Source: Pseudomonadota bacterium (lineage in GTDB: Bacteria > Pseudomonadota > Alphaproteobacteria > Acetobacterales > Acetobacteraceae). From it: a DNA stretch of 64,000 bases. This document shows positions 1-8,861 of the stretch, one piece after another. The position numbers were made by a program, and so were the translations under genes. How positions within the stretch are numbered: position 1 is the stretch's first letter; every line of letters starts with the position of its first letter. The stretch is taken from assembly GCA_021805565.1 (NCBI GenBank), contig JAJZFA010000024.1:1-64000 (forward strand). The letters are read 5' to 3'. Below the pieces are notes generated by a model. It was not told where the DNA came from and did not search any database. It was given only the letters and a program-made list of their open reading frames with translations.

Positions 1-638
1 CTGCCGACAACAGTGCCTTTGGTCAGGGCGTGACCGACTGGACCGGAAACGGTGGTTACAATTTGTTCTTTCATAACGGCACCGCGACCACGAACAGTGC
101 TACCGCACAGTATAACACTGGCTTCGAAAAGCTGTACGGTACGCCCACGTTCTCCGGTTCTAGCCCGAACAGTAACAATTTCGTAGCGCTGGATGGCGAC
201 ATTAACGTCGGTGGGGGCGGCGGAATCAGCCAGTCAGTCAACGGGTTGACACCTGGATCGAAATATCAGCTTTCATTCGTCTGGGCCGCCAGCCAGCTTC
301 AAAGCCGAAGCGGACAAACCACCGAAGATCTCCAGGTAAGCCTCAACAATAAAGTCTTCGCCACTACGCCAACCGAAACGAATCCGAGCCGCGGCTTCAC
401 GGGCTGGTTTTCGCAGGCCTACACATTCACGGCATCAGGTGCCTCAACGCTGCTCAGCTTCCTGTCACAGGGAACCCCGTCCGGGGAACCACCGATCGCT
501 TTGCTGACCAATGTATCGGTTACAAGCGTGCCGAACGGGCCAACGCCGGTGCCAGAACCTGCCACGATGTCTTTGCTGGGCGCCGGGATCGCGGGTTTGC
601 TGGCGGCGCGCCGCCGCCGCCGCGCGCAATCCGCCTAA
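1..638 (+). CDS. PEP-CTERM sorting domain protein (5' end outside window)
   Basis: The reading frame is open from base 3, so the 202-aa ORF that begins at an internal GTG is really the C-terminal part of a longer gene; 211 residues are visible. The body is rich in Gly, Ser, Thr and Asn, as in secreted beta-rich surface proteins. The last 30 residues are a textbook PEP-CTERM signal: 'VPEPATMSLL', a short hydrophobic helix, then an Arg cluster. Family knowledge: such proteins are exported by Sec and processed at the inner membrane by an exosortase, often linked to exopolysaccharide. No exosortase is in this window. The stop overlaps the stop of the convergent phzF-like gene by two bases. The role of the extracellular part is unknown. 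Confidence 0.85.
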   Translation, partial: ADNSAFGQGVTDWTGNGGYNLFFHNGTATTNSATAQYNTGFEKLYGTPTFSGSSPNSNNFVALDGDINVGGGGGISQSVNGLTPGSKYQLSFVWAASQLQSRSGQTTEDLQVSLNNKVFATTPTETNPSRGFTGWFSQAYTFTASGASTLLSFLSQGTPSGEPPIALLTNVSVTSVPNGPTPVPEPATMSLLGAGIAGLLAARRRRRAQSA

Positions 639-1543
639 ACTTCCAACGTTCCGCGCGTCGCCCGCACACAGCTTCCGGCGACACTGGCGCTTACGGGGCC
701 TTCCCCGGTCTTGACCGCCGACGCAATAATCATGCTCGGCCGTCCCATTTCCACGCCTTGCTCGATCGCGTATTGCAAAGCCAAATTATCCCCAGGCGCG
801 ATCGAGGTTAGCAACCCCGCCAGCGCGGCAGCCGCGCTTCCGGCCGCCGCATCCTCCCAGGTGCCGCCCAGCGGTGCGAACATCCGGGCGCGCAGGCGGC
901 GTTCATCCCCACCGGTCCAGGCATATAAATACAACGAAATCTGCCCTTCGAACACCGGAAACTGGCCGGCAGCGACCCGGAACGCCCCGGTATCGGGCAC
1001 GGCCCGCGACAGTGCCGCCACGCTGGAGACCTCGGCGAGCACAAATGGCGTTCCAACCGAGGCAACCAGCGGCGTATGCGAAAGGGTCGCGATATCCTCC
1101 GCCGCAAGGCCGGCACAGGCTGCCACTGTCTCCGTTGGAATCCCGATGCCGATGGTCAGCGATCGCGGTGCGGCAACACGGGCACCGGCTATCGCGCCCG
1201 AACCGTCGCGTACGATATGGACCCGAACCAGCCCGGCCATCTCCTCGAACGTGTAATGATCCGGCGGGTCTCCAGCCATGCTGGCAAGCACGAATCCGGT
1301 GCCCACGTTCGGATGGCCAGCGAATGGCATTTCCGCCGTCCGGGAGAAAATCCGAACACGGGCGTGATGGCGGGGATCGTCCGGCGGCAGGACGAAGGCC
1401 GTTTCGGACAGATTGAACTCGGCGGCGATCGCCTGCATCTCGGCGTCGCCGAGGCCGGCCGCTTCAAGAACGACAGCCAACGGATTGCCCGCAAACCGGG
1501 TGCCAGTGAAAACGTTGACGGTCACGAATTCATAATTGCGCAT
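635..1543 (-). CDS. PhzF family isomerase/epimerase
   Basis: 302 aa, the usual length for PhzF/YddE proteins, which have a diaminopimelate-epimerase-like double-barrel fold. The N-terminus 'YEFVTVNVFTGTRFAGNPLA' is characteristic, as is 'LSETAFV' near residue 45, which carries the conserved catalytic Glu of the family, and the 'GHPNVGTGF' turn near residue 75. The substrate cannot be deduced; true phenazine synthesis is unlikely because no other phz gene is present. It is convergent with the PEP-CTERM gene and divergent from the enoyl-CoA hydratase gene, with about 180 bases between the two starts. Confidence 0.88.
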   Translation of the reverse strand: MRNYEFVTVNVFTGTRFAGNPLAVVLEAAGLGDAEMQAIAAEFNLSETAFVLPPDDPRHHARVRIFSRTAEMPFAGHPNVGTGFVLASMAGDPPDHYTFEEMAGLVRVHIVRDGSGAIAGARVAAPRSLTIGIGIPTETVAACAGLAAEDIATLSHTPLVASVGTPFVLAEVSSVAALSRAVPDTGAFRVAAGQFPVFEGQISLYLYAWTGGDERRLRARMFAPLGGTWEDAAAGSAAAALAGLLTSIAPGDNLALQYAIEQGVEMGRPSMIIASAVKTGEGPVSASVAGSCVRATRGTLEV

Positions 1544-1726
1544 TCTGGGCCTCCGGCAGAGATCATTGAGATGGTGTCCGTCCGGTCCCGCTGCGAGTCC
1601 GTAATGCTACGGCCTGGACACCAGGGCGCGATCCGGGCCGCCCGGCAGGGCGCCCGGTTCGGTGCCGTGTCTTGGCAGGCCTCCTTCGTGTGCTACGCTT
1701 TCGTATCCAAAGGGAGGCTTCCGGAA

Positions 1727-2623
1727 ATGACAGCCGAAACAGGCGCATCGGCCCAGATTCGCTACGAAACCCCGGCGCCGCATGTCGCCCGGATCGTGAT
1801 GGCGCGTCCTGAAGCGCACAACGCGCAGGGCCTTCGCATGACGTACGAACTCAATGCCGCGTTCGACCGGGCGGCGCACGACGACGCGATCAAGGTCATC
1901 ATCCTGGCGGGGGACGGGCGAAACTTCTCGGCCGGGCACGACCTGAGCGGGGATGGCGGCGAAACCTGGCGGGATTTCGGCACTGTCGGCACATGGGCCG
2001 GCTTCGACGCCCAGGGCGCCGAGGCCCGTTATGGCCGCGAAATGGAAATCTATCTGGAAATGTGCGAACGCTGGCGTAATCTATCGAAGCCGACCATCGC
2101 GCAGGTACAGGGAAAATGCATCGCCGGTGGCCTGATGCTCGCCTGGGTGTGCGACCTGATCGTCGCCAGCGACGACGCGACCTTCAAGGATCCGGTGATC
2201 GATTTCGGCATATGCGGCGTCGAATTCTTCAACCACCCCTGGGAACTGGGCATCCGCAAGGCCAAGGAATTCCTGTTCACGGCGGATGAAATCGGCGCCG
2301 CGGAAGCTGCCGCGCATGGCATGGTGAACCGGGTGGTGCCACGCGACGAACTCGCCGCCGCGACACTGGCGCTCGCCGAAAAGATTGCCGCAAAGCCGGC
2401 TTTCGCGCTCAAGGCCGCCAAACAGGCCGTTAACCACGTGCAGGACGTGCAGGGACGGCGCAACGCCCAGATGCATGCGTTCAGCCTGCATCACCTGCTG
2501 CATGCTCATAACGAGCTTATCTACGGTATGCCGATGGATCCCAACGGCCTGCCCGAAGCGGTGCGCGATAAGGTTCTGGCCAGGGTCGCGCGCGCCAAAG
2601 CGGCGAAAAACGCGGCCGGATAA
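1727..2623 (+). CDS. Enoyl-CoA hydratase/isomerase family protein
   Basis: Crotonase-fold protein of 298 aa. The ORF track extends it far upstream, but homology starts at the ATG at 1727, which is preceded by an AGGGAGG ribosome site about ten bases upstream; the extension is antisense to phzF. 'NFSAGHDLSG' near residue 70 is the oxyanion-hole loop that binds the CoA thioester, and 'GKCIAGGLMLAW' near residue 130 is the second crotonase signature. Expected reaction: syn-hydration of a 2-enoyl-CoA or a related isomerisation. It stands alone, so the pathway is not fixed. It could supply a hydratase step missing from the leucine cluster at 38-43 kb, but that is only a guess. Confidence 0.87.
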   Translation: MTAETGASAQIRYETPAPHVARIVMARPEAHNAQGLRMTYELNAAFDRAAHDDAIKVIILAGDGRNFSAGHDLSGDGGETWRDFGTVGTWAGFDAQGAEARYGREMEIYLEMCERWRNLSKPTIAQVQGKCIAGGLMLAWVCDLIVASDDATFKDPVIDFGICGVEFFNHPWELGIRKAKEFLFTADEIGAAEAAAHGMVNRVVPRDELAAATLALAEKIAAKPAFALKAAKQAVNHVQDVQGRRNAQMHAFSLHHLLHAHNELIYGMPMDPNGLPEAVRDKVLARVARAKAAKNAAG

Positions 2624-2773
2624 TCAGCCGGCAACGCCCTGAGGCGTTTGCCTGCCGAGCCCACACCCCGGCGTCGCGGGTGGCCGGCCTTGTCCCGGCC
2701 GCTCCGGCACGGCAAGTAGCGCCGATGACAAACCGGCGATCCTGCTTTTTGCGTCCGCTAAGGGCTTGCCCCC

Positions 2774-4162
2774 ATGGCTAAACCGACATCCCGATTTGTG
2801 TGCCGGGCCTGCGGGGCCGTAACGCTGAAATGGGCCGGCCGCTGCGAAACCTGCGGCGAATGGAACACGGTGGACGAAGAACCGATCGTCGCCCGCCCCG
2901 GCCCCGCCGCCAAGGCGCCGGCCGGACGCAGCGTCGCGTTCGTCGGCCTGGCAGGCAGCGCCGAACCGCCGCCGCGCGCCGCTATCGGCATCGCCGAACT
3001 GGACAGGGTCCTGGGCGGCGGCCTGGTCCCGGCCTCCGCTGTGTTGGTCGGCGGCGACCCCGGTATCGGCAAATCCACCCTTCTACTCCAGGCCGCCGCC
3101 CGGCTGGCCCGCTCGGGACGCCGCGTGCTGTACGTCTCGGGAGAAGAATCCATCGACCAGATCCGGCTGCGCGCGCGCCGCCTGGGGGTTGCGGATTCGT
3201 CCATCGAACTCGCCGCCGCGATCAACGTGCGCGATATCGTCGCCAGCCTCGAACAGGCGAAAGACACCACGTTGGTGGTGATCGACTCCATCCAGACCAT
3301 GTGGATGGACACGATCGAAAGCGCACCGGGCACCGTCAGCCAAGTACGTGCATCGTCGTTCGAGCTAATCCGGCTCGCCAAGGCTGGCAACTTCGCGCTG
3401 GTGCTGGTCGGGCACGTCACCAAGGACGGCGGGCTGGCTGGCCCGAGGGTGCTGGAACACATGGTCGATGCGGTGCTGTATTTCGAAGGCGACCGCGGCC
3501 ATCAGTTCCGCATCTTGCGCGCGGTCAAGAACCGCTTCGGCGCCACCGATGAAATCGGGGTGTTCGAGATGACCGAGACCGGGCTGGCGGAAGTACCCAA
3601 CCCATCCGCGCTGTTTCTGGCCGAACGGCGCGGCAACATCGCCGGCAGCGCGGTATTCGCCGGGCTGGAAGGCTCGCGCCCCGTGCTGATGGAGGTGCAG
3701 GCGCTGCTGGCGCCCAACCCGGCCGGATCGCCGCGCCGGTCGGTGATCGGGTGGGACAGCGGACGGTTGTCGATGTTGCTGGCGGTGCTGGAAACGCGCG
3801 CGGGCGTGCGGCTGAACCAGACCGACGTGTATCTGAATATCGCTGGCGGACTACGGGTCAGCGAACCGGCCGCCGATCTGGCGGTCGCCGCCGCCATTGC
3901 CTCGGCCGCGTTCGAGATGCCGACCAGTCCGGGCATGGTCTATTTCGGCGAGGTCGGGCTATCCGGGGAGGTGCGTCAGGTGGCGCAGGCCGAAGCCCGG
4001 TTGAAAGAGGCCGCAAAGCTCGGATTCGACGCGGCCACATTCCCGCGCCGCGTGGCGCACGGCAATCGCAAGCTGGCCGCTCCGGAGGGATTGCGTATGG
4101 AAGAAATCGGCCACATCGCGGATTTGGTGACACGGTTCGCACCAGAAAAGCCAAAGGGGTAA
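2774..4162 (+). CDS. radA: DNA repair protein RadA
   Basis: 462 aa, full length for RadA/Sms. Order of domains: N-terminal four-Cys zinc finger (CRAC and CETC pairs, residues 10-30), RecA-like ATPase with Walker A 'GGDPGIGKSTLL' near residue 95, the RadA-specific 'KNRFG' motif near residue 250, and a C-terminal Lon-protease-like domain without protease function. RadA is a DnaB-type branch-migration helicase that helps process recombination intermediates. It is transcribed alone after a 150-base gap. The downstream MFS gene is convergent, with 55 bases between the stops. Confidence 0.96.
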   Translation: MAKPTSRFVCRACGAVTLKWAGRCETCGEWNTVDEEPIVARPGPAAKAPAGRSVAFVGLAGSAEPPPRAAIGIAELDRVLGGGLVPASAVLVGGDPGIGKSTLLLQAAARLARSGRRVLYVSGEESIDQIRLRARRLGVADSSIELAAAINVRDIVASLEQAKDTTLVVIDSIQTMWMDTIESAPGTVSQVRASSFELIRLAKAGNFALVLVGHVTKDGGLAGPRVLEHMVDAVLYFEGDRGHQFRILRAVKNRFGATDEIGVFEMTETGLAEVPNPSALFLAERRGNIAGSAVFAGLEGSRPVLMEVQALLAPNPAGSPRRSVIGWDSGRLSMLLAVLETRAGVRLNQTDVYLNIAGGLRVSEPAADLAVAAAIASAAFEMPTSPGMVYFGEVGLSGEVRQVAQAEARLKEAAKLGFDAATFPRRVAHGNRKLAAPEGLRMEEIGHIADLVTRFAPEKPKG

Positions 4163-4217
4163 GCCCGACCTTCCCGGCCCCGTCGATAACCGGCTGGGGC
4201 AGGCGTCCCCGATTCGA

Positions 4218-5420
4218 TCATAACCGGCGCTCCGCCCGCACCGCGACCGCCAGGGCCGCCTGACCCAGCAGGGCCGAACCCAGCAGAATAGCGGCGACAG
4301 GGTAAACCGCGCCAGGATGCCAGGTTTCCACCGCTACCGTACACAGCATTCCATATGTCATCTGGATAAATCCGTACAAGCCGGATGCCGCCCCGATCGA
4401 CTGCGGGCTGACACTGACCGACCCGGCCAGGGCGAACGGGCTGGCAATGCCCGCGCCAACCATGAACAGGGCAACCGGCCCCACGACCGTCGCCACCGTC
4501 AGCACGTCCGCCGCATCGGCCAGGGCAAACAACGCCGCACCCAGAATTCCGATCGCATTGGCAATCCGCAACACGGATGGTACCGGCATCCGGCCCGCGA
4601 CCCGGTTGGCGCCAAAACTGCCGGCCGCCACTCCACCCATCAGCAGCAGATAATACAGCCCGACGCGCTGGGCCGGTTGATGCAGCCGGTTTTCCAGGAT
4701 GAACGGGGACGCCGACATGAACCCATAAAACGCGGTGGTCGAGCACGCGCCACCGATCGCATAGCCCAGGAAGCGGGCGGATCGCAGCAGCCGCCCATAG
4801 GCCACCATCATCGACCGGCGGGCGGTGCCGCGTTCGGACAATGTCTCTGGCATCAGCAGAACGCACGCCGCCAGCGTCGCCCCCCCGAACACCGCCAGCA
4901 GCACATAGCCGGCGCGCCACCCGCTGTAAGCGGTCAGAAAGCCGCCGATTGCCGGCGCCATGGCGGGCACCAGCGCCATCGTCAATGTCAGCATCGCGAG
5001 CTGGCCGGCCGCCTTGTCGGCCGTCGCACCGTCCCGCACCGCGGCACGCCCCAGTACCAGCCCGGCACATCCGCCAAACGATTGTACGATCCGGGCAGCG
5101 ATCATAACGGCGGCGTTCGGGGCGAGCGCCGTTGCCACGCTGGCGGCGGTAAACAGCGTCAATCCAACCAGCAAAACAGGCCGCCGCCCGAACCGGTCCG
5201 AAATCGGGCCATACATCAACTGGCCGATGGCAAGGCCGATCAGGTACAACGTGATGGTCAGTTGCGCCGAACCGACCGACATGCCCAACGCCAGCGCCAT
5301 GGCCGGAAGTGCGGGAATAATAACATGCATGCCAAGCGTACCGCAGGCCGTCATGGCGACGAGCAACATGAACGGTGCCCGTCCAGGCCCGCGCAGCGGC
5401 GGGTTAGTCAAAACGCGCAT
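4218..5420 (-). CDS. Bcr/CflA-type MFS drug efflux transporter
   Basis: 400 aa with about twelve hydrophobic segments. The loop between helices 2 and 3 carries the MFS motif A ('GPISDRFGRRPVLL', near residues 75-88) in the form typical of the Bcr/CflA drug:H+ antiporter subfamily, and the N-terminal 'MHVIIPALPAMALALG' matches the first helix of that group. Inner-membrane proton-driven exporter; substrate unknown. It is divergent from the PaiB-like gene, with about 275 bases between starts, in which I recognise no clear operator. Confidence 0.87.
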   Translation of the reverse strand: MRVLTNPPLRGPGRAPFMLLVAMTACGTLGMHVIIPALPAMALALGMSVGSAQLTITLYLIGLAIGQLMYGPISDRFGRRPVLLVGLTLFTAASVATALAPNAAVMIAARIVQSFGGCAGLVLGRAAVRDGATADKAAGQLAMLTLTMALVPAMAPAIGGFLTAYSGWRAGYVLLAVFGGATLAACVLLMPETLSERGTARRSMMVAYGRLLRSARFLGYAIGGACSTTAFYGFMSASPFILENRLHQPAQRVGLYYLLLMGGVAAGSFGANRVAGRMPVPSVLRIANAIGILGAALFALADAADVLTVATVVGPVALFMVGAGIASPFALAGSVSVSPQSIGAASGLYGFIQMTYGMLCTVAVETWHPGAVYPVAAILLGSALLGQAALAVAVRAERRL

Positions 5421-5695
5421 GGTTTGTCCCGATGTCCCGCGTTACCATGCCCCCGGACATCCGAAGCGGCAACACGGGCGGCCGCTGTCGGATTTCGGCG
5501 CGATGCGCACCAATGCCGGCGGGTCGCCCCGGCGCCCAGGCTTATCGCTGCGTCATATTGTCAGGCGAGCCGGCGTTGACATAGGGTCTGGCGAAGCCGC
5601 CGCCGGTCGAGGCCGGACAGCGATCGCCGCCCGAGGACCGTCGCCCAGAAACCTTCATTCCCTGGGGATTGTCATACCCAAAGGATTTTTATCCG

Positions 5696-6325
5696 ATGTA
5701 TGTGCCCGCCCATTTCAGCGAAGACCGGATCGAAGTGCTGCATGCATCGATCCGATCGGCGGGCCTCGCAACGCTCGTTTCCATGACGGCGGACGGCCTG
5801 ATCGCGAGCCACGCACCGATGCTTCTGGTACCCAGCCCCGGCCCCTTCGGCACGCTGATCGGACACTTGGCGAAGGCCAATCCGCATGTCCGAACGGCCG
5901 ATCCAGCCGTGCCGGCCCTGGCGATTTTTCACGGCCCGGATGGCTATATCACCCCGTCCTATTACGCCGCGAAGAAAGAACACGGGAAGGTCGTGCCGAC
6001 CTGGAACTACGCCGCGATCCATGCGTATGGGACTCTGGAGGTATTCGACGATCCGGCCCGCCTGCGAGACATTGTCACCGCACTGACAGACCGGCACGAA
6101 ACCCCGCGCGCGCAACCATGGGCGGTAACCGACGCACCGGACGGTTTCGTGCAGGGATTGCTGGGCGCCATCGTTGGCATTTCGTTGCGGATCGACCGGT
6201 TGGAGGGCAAAGTCAAAATGAGCCAGAACCGCCCCGCCGCCGACCAGGCCGGGGTGATCGGCGGCTTGCGCGCCGACGGCCAGGACCGTCTGGCCGAGGC
6301 GGTCAGGCAGGCGGTGTCGGTCTGA
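5696..6325 (+). CDS. PaiB-like FMN-binding family protein
   Basis: The ATG at 5696 gives 'MYVPAHF', the conserved PaiB N-terminus, and has AAGGA ten bases upstream. The ORF-track start is a TTG nine codons earlier and is less likely. 209 aa. Conserved blocks include 'SHAPMLL', 'ALAIFHGPDGYITPSYY' and 'VPTWNYAAIHAYG', all typical of the flavin-reductase-like split-barrel PaiB family. Members are called negative transcriptional regulators after Bacillus PaiB, but many are probably flavin- or haem-binding enzymes; which applies here cannot be told. Confidence 0.85.
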   Translation: MYVPAHFSEDRIEVLHASIRSAGLATLVSMTADGLIASHAPMLLVPSPGPFGTLIGHLAKANPHVRTADPAVPALAIFHGPDGYITPSYYAAKKEHGKVVPTWNYAAIHAYGTLEVFDDPARLRDIVTALTDRHETPRAQPWAVTDAPDGFVQGLLGAIVGISLRIDRLEGKVKMSQNRPAADQAGVIGGLRADGQDRLAEAVRQAVSV

Positions 6326-6368
6326 GAGGACGATACGCCGGCGTTGCCCTCCGCCAGGGTCGTAAGCC

Positions 6369-7151
6369 CTATGTGCTGGCCGAGTTGAATGCCCCGCCGT
6401 CCAGCAGAAGATTTTGCCCAACGATGAAGCCGATCTTCGCCGAACACAAAAACGCGCACGCATCCCCGAACTCCGCCGGGTCGCCGGCCCGCCGGGCGGG
6501 GGTGTTGGCCTGCCGCTCCTGGATCAGATCGTCCACCGGACGGTTGCTTTGCCGGGCGGCCTCCCGCAGCCCGCCGCGCAGCCGGTCGGTCAGAAACGGG
6601 CCGGGCAGGATGTTGTTGATCACGACGTTGTGGTGCGCCACCTGGCGGGCAAGGCCGGCGACAAAGCCGGTCAGACCGGCACGCGCGCCGTTGCTCATGC
6701 CCAGTTGCGCGATAGGCGATTTCACCGAAGCGGACGTGATGTTCACGATGCGGCCGAATTTCCGTTCGATCATGCCGTCGATCACCGCCTTGATCATAAA
6801 AATCGGCGCCAGCATGTTGCCATCCACCGCCTTGATCCACATGTCGCGGTCCCACTCGCGGAAATCGCCGAACGGCGGCCCGCCATTGTTATTCACCAGG
6901 ATATCCGGCGACGGGCACGCCGCCAGGGCCGCCGCCCTGCCGTCCTCGCTGGCAATATCGCCGGCGACGGCGATGACCTTCGCGCCCGTCATCTGGCGGA
7001 TCTCCGCCGCCGTCTCTTCCAGCACCGCGGCGGTCCGGGCGGTAATCGTCACATCGACGCCTTCCCGAGCCAGTGCGATCGCGCAGGCTCGTCCCAGCCC
7101 CTTGCTGGCGGCGCAGACGATTGCCTTTTTTCCTTGCAGACCCAAATCCAT
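6369..7151 (-). CDS. SDR family oxidoreductase, BKR-like, atypical active site
   Basis: 260-aa Rossmann protein. The cofactor loop reads 'CAASKGLGRA' instead of the classical TGxxxGxG, and at the catalytic position the usual YxxxK is replaced by 'GMSNGARAG', so the Tyr and Lys are absent. The Ser region 'NITSASVKSP' and the 'NNNGGPPFGDF' block are present. This combination matches what I remember of the putative beta-ketoacyl-reductase-like SDR subgroup that lacks the standard tetrad. Reaction and substrate are unknown. It is divergent from ctpA, with about 170 bases between starts. Confidence 0.82.
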   Translation of the reverse strand: MDLGLQGKKAIVCAASKGLGRACAIALAREGVDVTITARTAAVLEETAAEIRQMTGAKVIAVAGDIASEDGRAAALAACPSPDILVNNNGGPPFGDFREWDRDMWIKAVDGNMLAPIFMIKAVIDGMIERKFGRIVNITSASVKSPIAQLGMSNGARAGLTGFVAGLARQVAHHNVVINNILPGPFLTDRLRGGLREAARQSNRPVDDLIQERQANTPARRAGDPAEFGDACAFLCSAKIGFIVGQNLLLDGGAFNSAST

Positions 7152-7323
7152 GATACGTTCCCCTATTTTGACGAGAGAACAAGTGTATCAGGGCGGCTAC
7201 CGTCCGCCTACTGGACCGGCATTGCCGCCCATGACTACGATGTAACGCGGCTGATATGGGATTTGTGGCACATGTGCCGCTGTACGATGTCCGGTTTCGG
7301 CAAATTGGCAGGCAGGTGGCTCA

Positions 7324-8691
7324 ATGAAGATCACGCGAACGGGCATCGTTCTATTGGTGGGAACCAGTTTCGCCGCCGGCTGCGTCGCCGCGACCAGCGG
7401 ATCGATCGGCCCGGCGGCGGCGCAGGCCAACGATCAGCAGCAGACCTACCGGTGGCTCAGCCTGTTCAGCAACGTTCTGGAACGGGTCCAGGCCGACTAC
7501 GTCGAACCGGTCTCGGGGCCGGCACTGATCGACAATGCGCTCAACGGCATGCTGACCGGCCTCGACCCGCACAGTTCCTATATGAACGAAGGGCAGTGGC
7601 GCGACATGCAGTCCGAAACGTCGGGCCAGTTTGGCGGCGTCGGACTGGAAGTCACCGAGAATGGCGGCCTGCTTCAGGTGGTCAGCCCGATCGACGGCAC
7701 ACCGGCCGCGGCAGCCGGCATGAAGCCCGGCGATTTGATCACCGCCGTTGACGGCAAGACGGTGGAAGGGCTGAGCCTGAACGACGCGGTCACCGCGATG
7801 CGCGGACCGCCCGACACGAAGGTCAGCCTGATCGTGAAGCGCCTGGCGGTCACCGACCCGATCGCGGTGACGCTGACACGCCAGATTATCAAGATAGAAA
7901 CGGTCAAAAGCCGGCTGGCCGGAGACATCGGCGTTATTCGCATCAGCGAGTTTACCGAACAGACCGATACCGGCCTGCACGCGGCGATGAAAGCGTTGCG
8001 GGCGGATTCGAACGGCCGCCTGCGCGGGCTGGTGGTGGATTTGCGTAACGATCCGGGCGGGCTGCTGGATCAGGCGGTCGCGGTGTCCAACGATTTTCTG
8101 TCCGGTGGCGAAATTGTTTCGACCAGGGGGCGCCATTCGGATGACGATCAAAGCTGGCAGGCCAAACCGGACGGCAATATTTCGGGAAATCTGCCGGTGG
8201 TGATTCTGACGAATAACGGCACCGCTTCGGCCGCCGAAATCGTCGCCGGCGCGGTGCAGGATAACCATCGGGGCCTGGTGCTGGGCACTCAATCTTTCGG
8301 CAAGGGTTCGGTGCAGACGCTGTTTCCGCTGCCCGGCCACGGCGCCATCCGGCTGACGACCGCCCGGTATTACACGCCGTCGGGCCGGTCCATCCAGGGC
8401 GTTGGAATCACGCCCAATGTCGAGGTGGATGAAACGCGCACGCCGGCGCCGCATTTCGCACCCGAACACGAAGCCGATCTACAACACATCCTGTCGGTGC
8501 CCGGCACCGGGAAAGCCGTTCCCGCGCCCCCGCAGGCCGAGCTGCCGCCGATCGCCCGGCAGATACCGAAACTGCCACCCGAACACTGGCCCGCGCTGGA
8601 TGCAGCCAAGCCGGAGACGGATTTCCAGTTGCAACAAGGGCTTTTGCTGGCGAAGGCGCTGGCGGACGAAAGCCGGGCGGCGGCACGCTGA
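7324..8691 (+). CDS. ctpA: S41 family C-terminal processing peptidase (CtpA-like)
   Basis: 455 aa. An N-terminal hydrophobic segment with 'SFAAGC' suggests export, possibly as a lipoprotein, although the lipobox is imperfect. A PDZ domain follows (about residues 95-180, 'GGVGLEVTENGG'). The protease core carries the Ser-Lys dyad: Ser302 in 'NNGTASAAEI' and Lys327 in 'SFGKGSVQ'. The 25-residue spacing is that of active CtpA/Prc enzymes. Periplasmic tail-specific protease that trims or degrades proteins from exposed C-termini. The C-terminal 70 residues are Pro-rich. In many alphaproteobacteria ctpA is next to rlmH and a murein hydrolase activator; that context is absent here. Confidence 0.93.
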   Translation: MKITRTGIVLLVGTSFAAGCVAATSGSIGPAAAQANDQQQTYRWLSLFSNVLERVQADYVEPVSGPALIDNALNGMLTGLDPHSSYMNEGQWRDMQSETSGQFGGVGLEVTENGGLLQVVSPIDGTPAAAAGMKPGDLITAVDGKTVEGLSLNDAVTAMRGPPDTKVSLIVKRLAVTDPIAVTLTRQIIKIETVKSRLAGDIGVIRISEFTEQTDTGLHAAMKALRADSNGRLRGLVVDLRNDPGGLLDQAVAVSNDFLSGGEIVSTRGRHSDDDQSWQAKPDGNISGNLPVVILTNNGTASAAEIVAGAVQDNHRGLVLGTQSFGKGSVQTLFPLPGHGAIRLTTARYYTPSGRSIQGVGITPNVEVDETRTPAPHFAPEHEADLQHILSVPGTGKAVPAPPQAELPPIARQIPKLPPEHWPALDAAKPETDFQLQQGLLLAKALADESRAAAR

Positions 8692-8861
8692 GGGTTGCAT
8701 TGGCAACCGGTGCTTCGGCACGCCGGTGAGCCCGCCCGCTTAAACATGAATCCGAAGCGAAAACTGTCGAGCATGCCGTAAGAGCAAACCCTGTTGCTCG
8801 ATTTGTGTATGGCACCGTGGACCGTGTGGGGCGTTATCCATCTGCAAACGATGGGGATATC

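Noticed and set aside
1076-1726. N-terminal extension of the enoyl-CoA hydratase ORF
   Set aside because: This part is antisense to phzF; crotonase homology and a strong ribosome site begin at 1727.
4960-7245. 761-aa plus-strand ORF
   Set aside because: Crosses an MFS gene, paiB-like gene and SDR in wrong frames; no recognisable domain.
8692-8861. Bulged hairpin ACCGGTGC-TTCG-GCAC..CGGT after ctpA as a terminator
   Set aside because: The arm is interrupted and there is no T tract.
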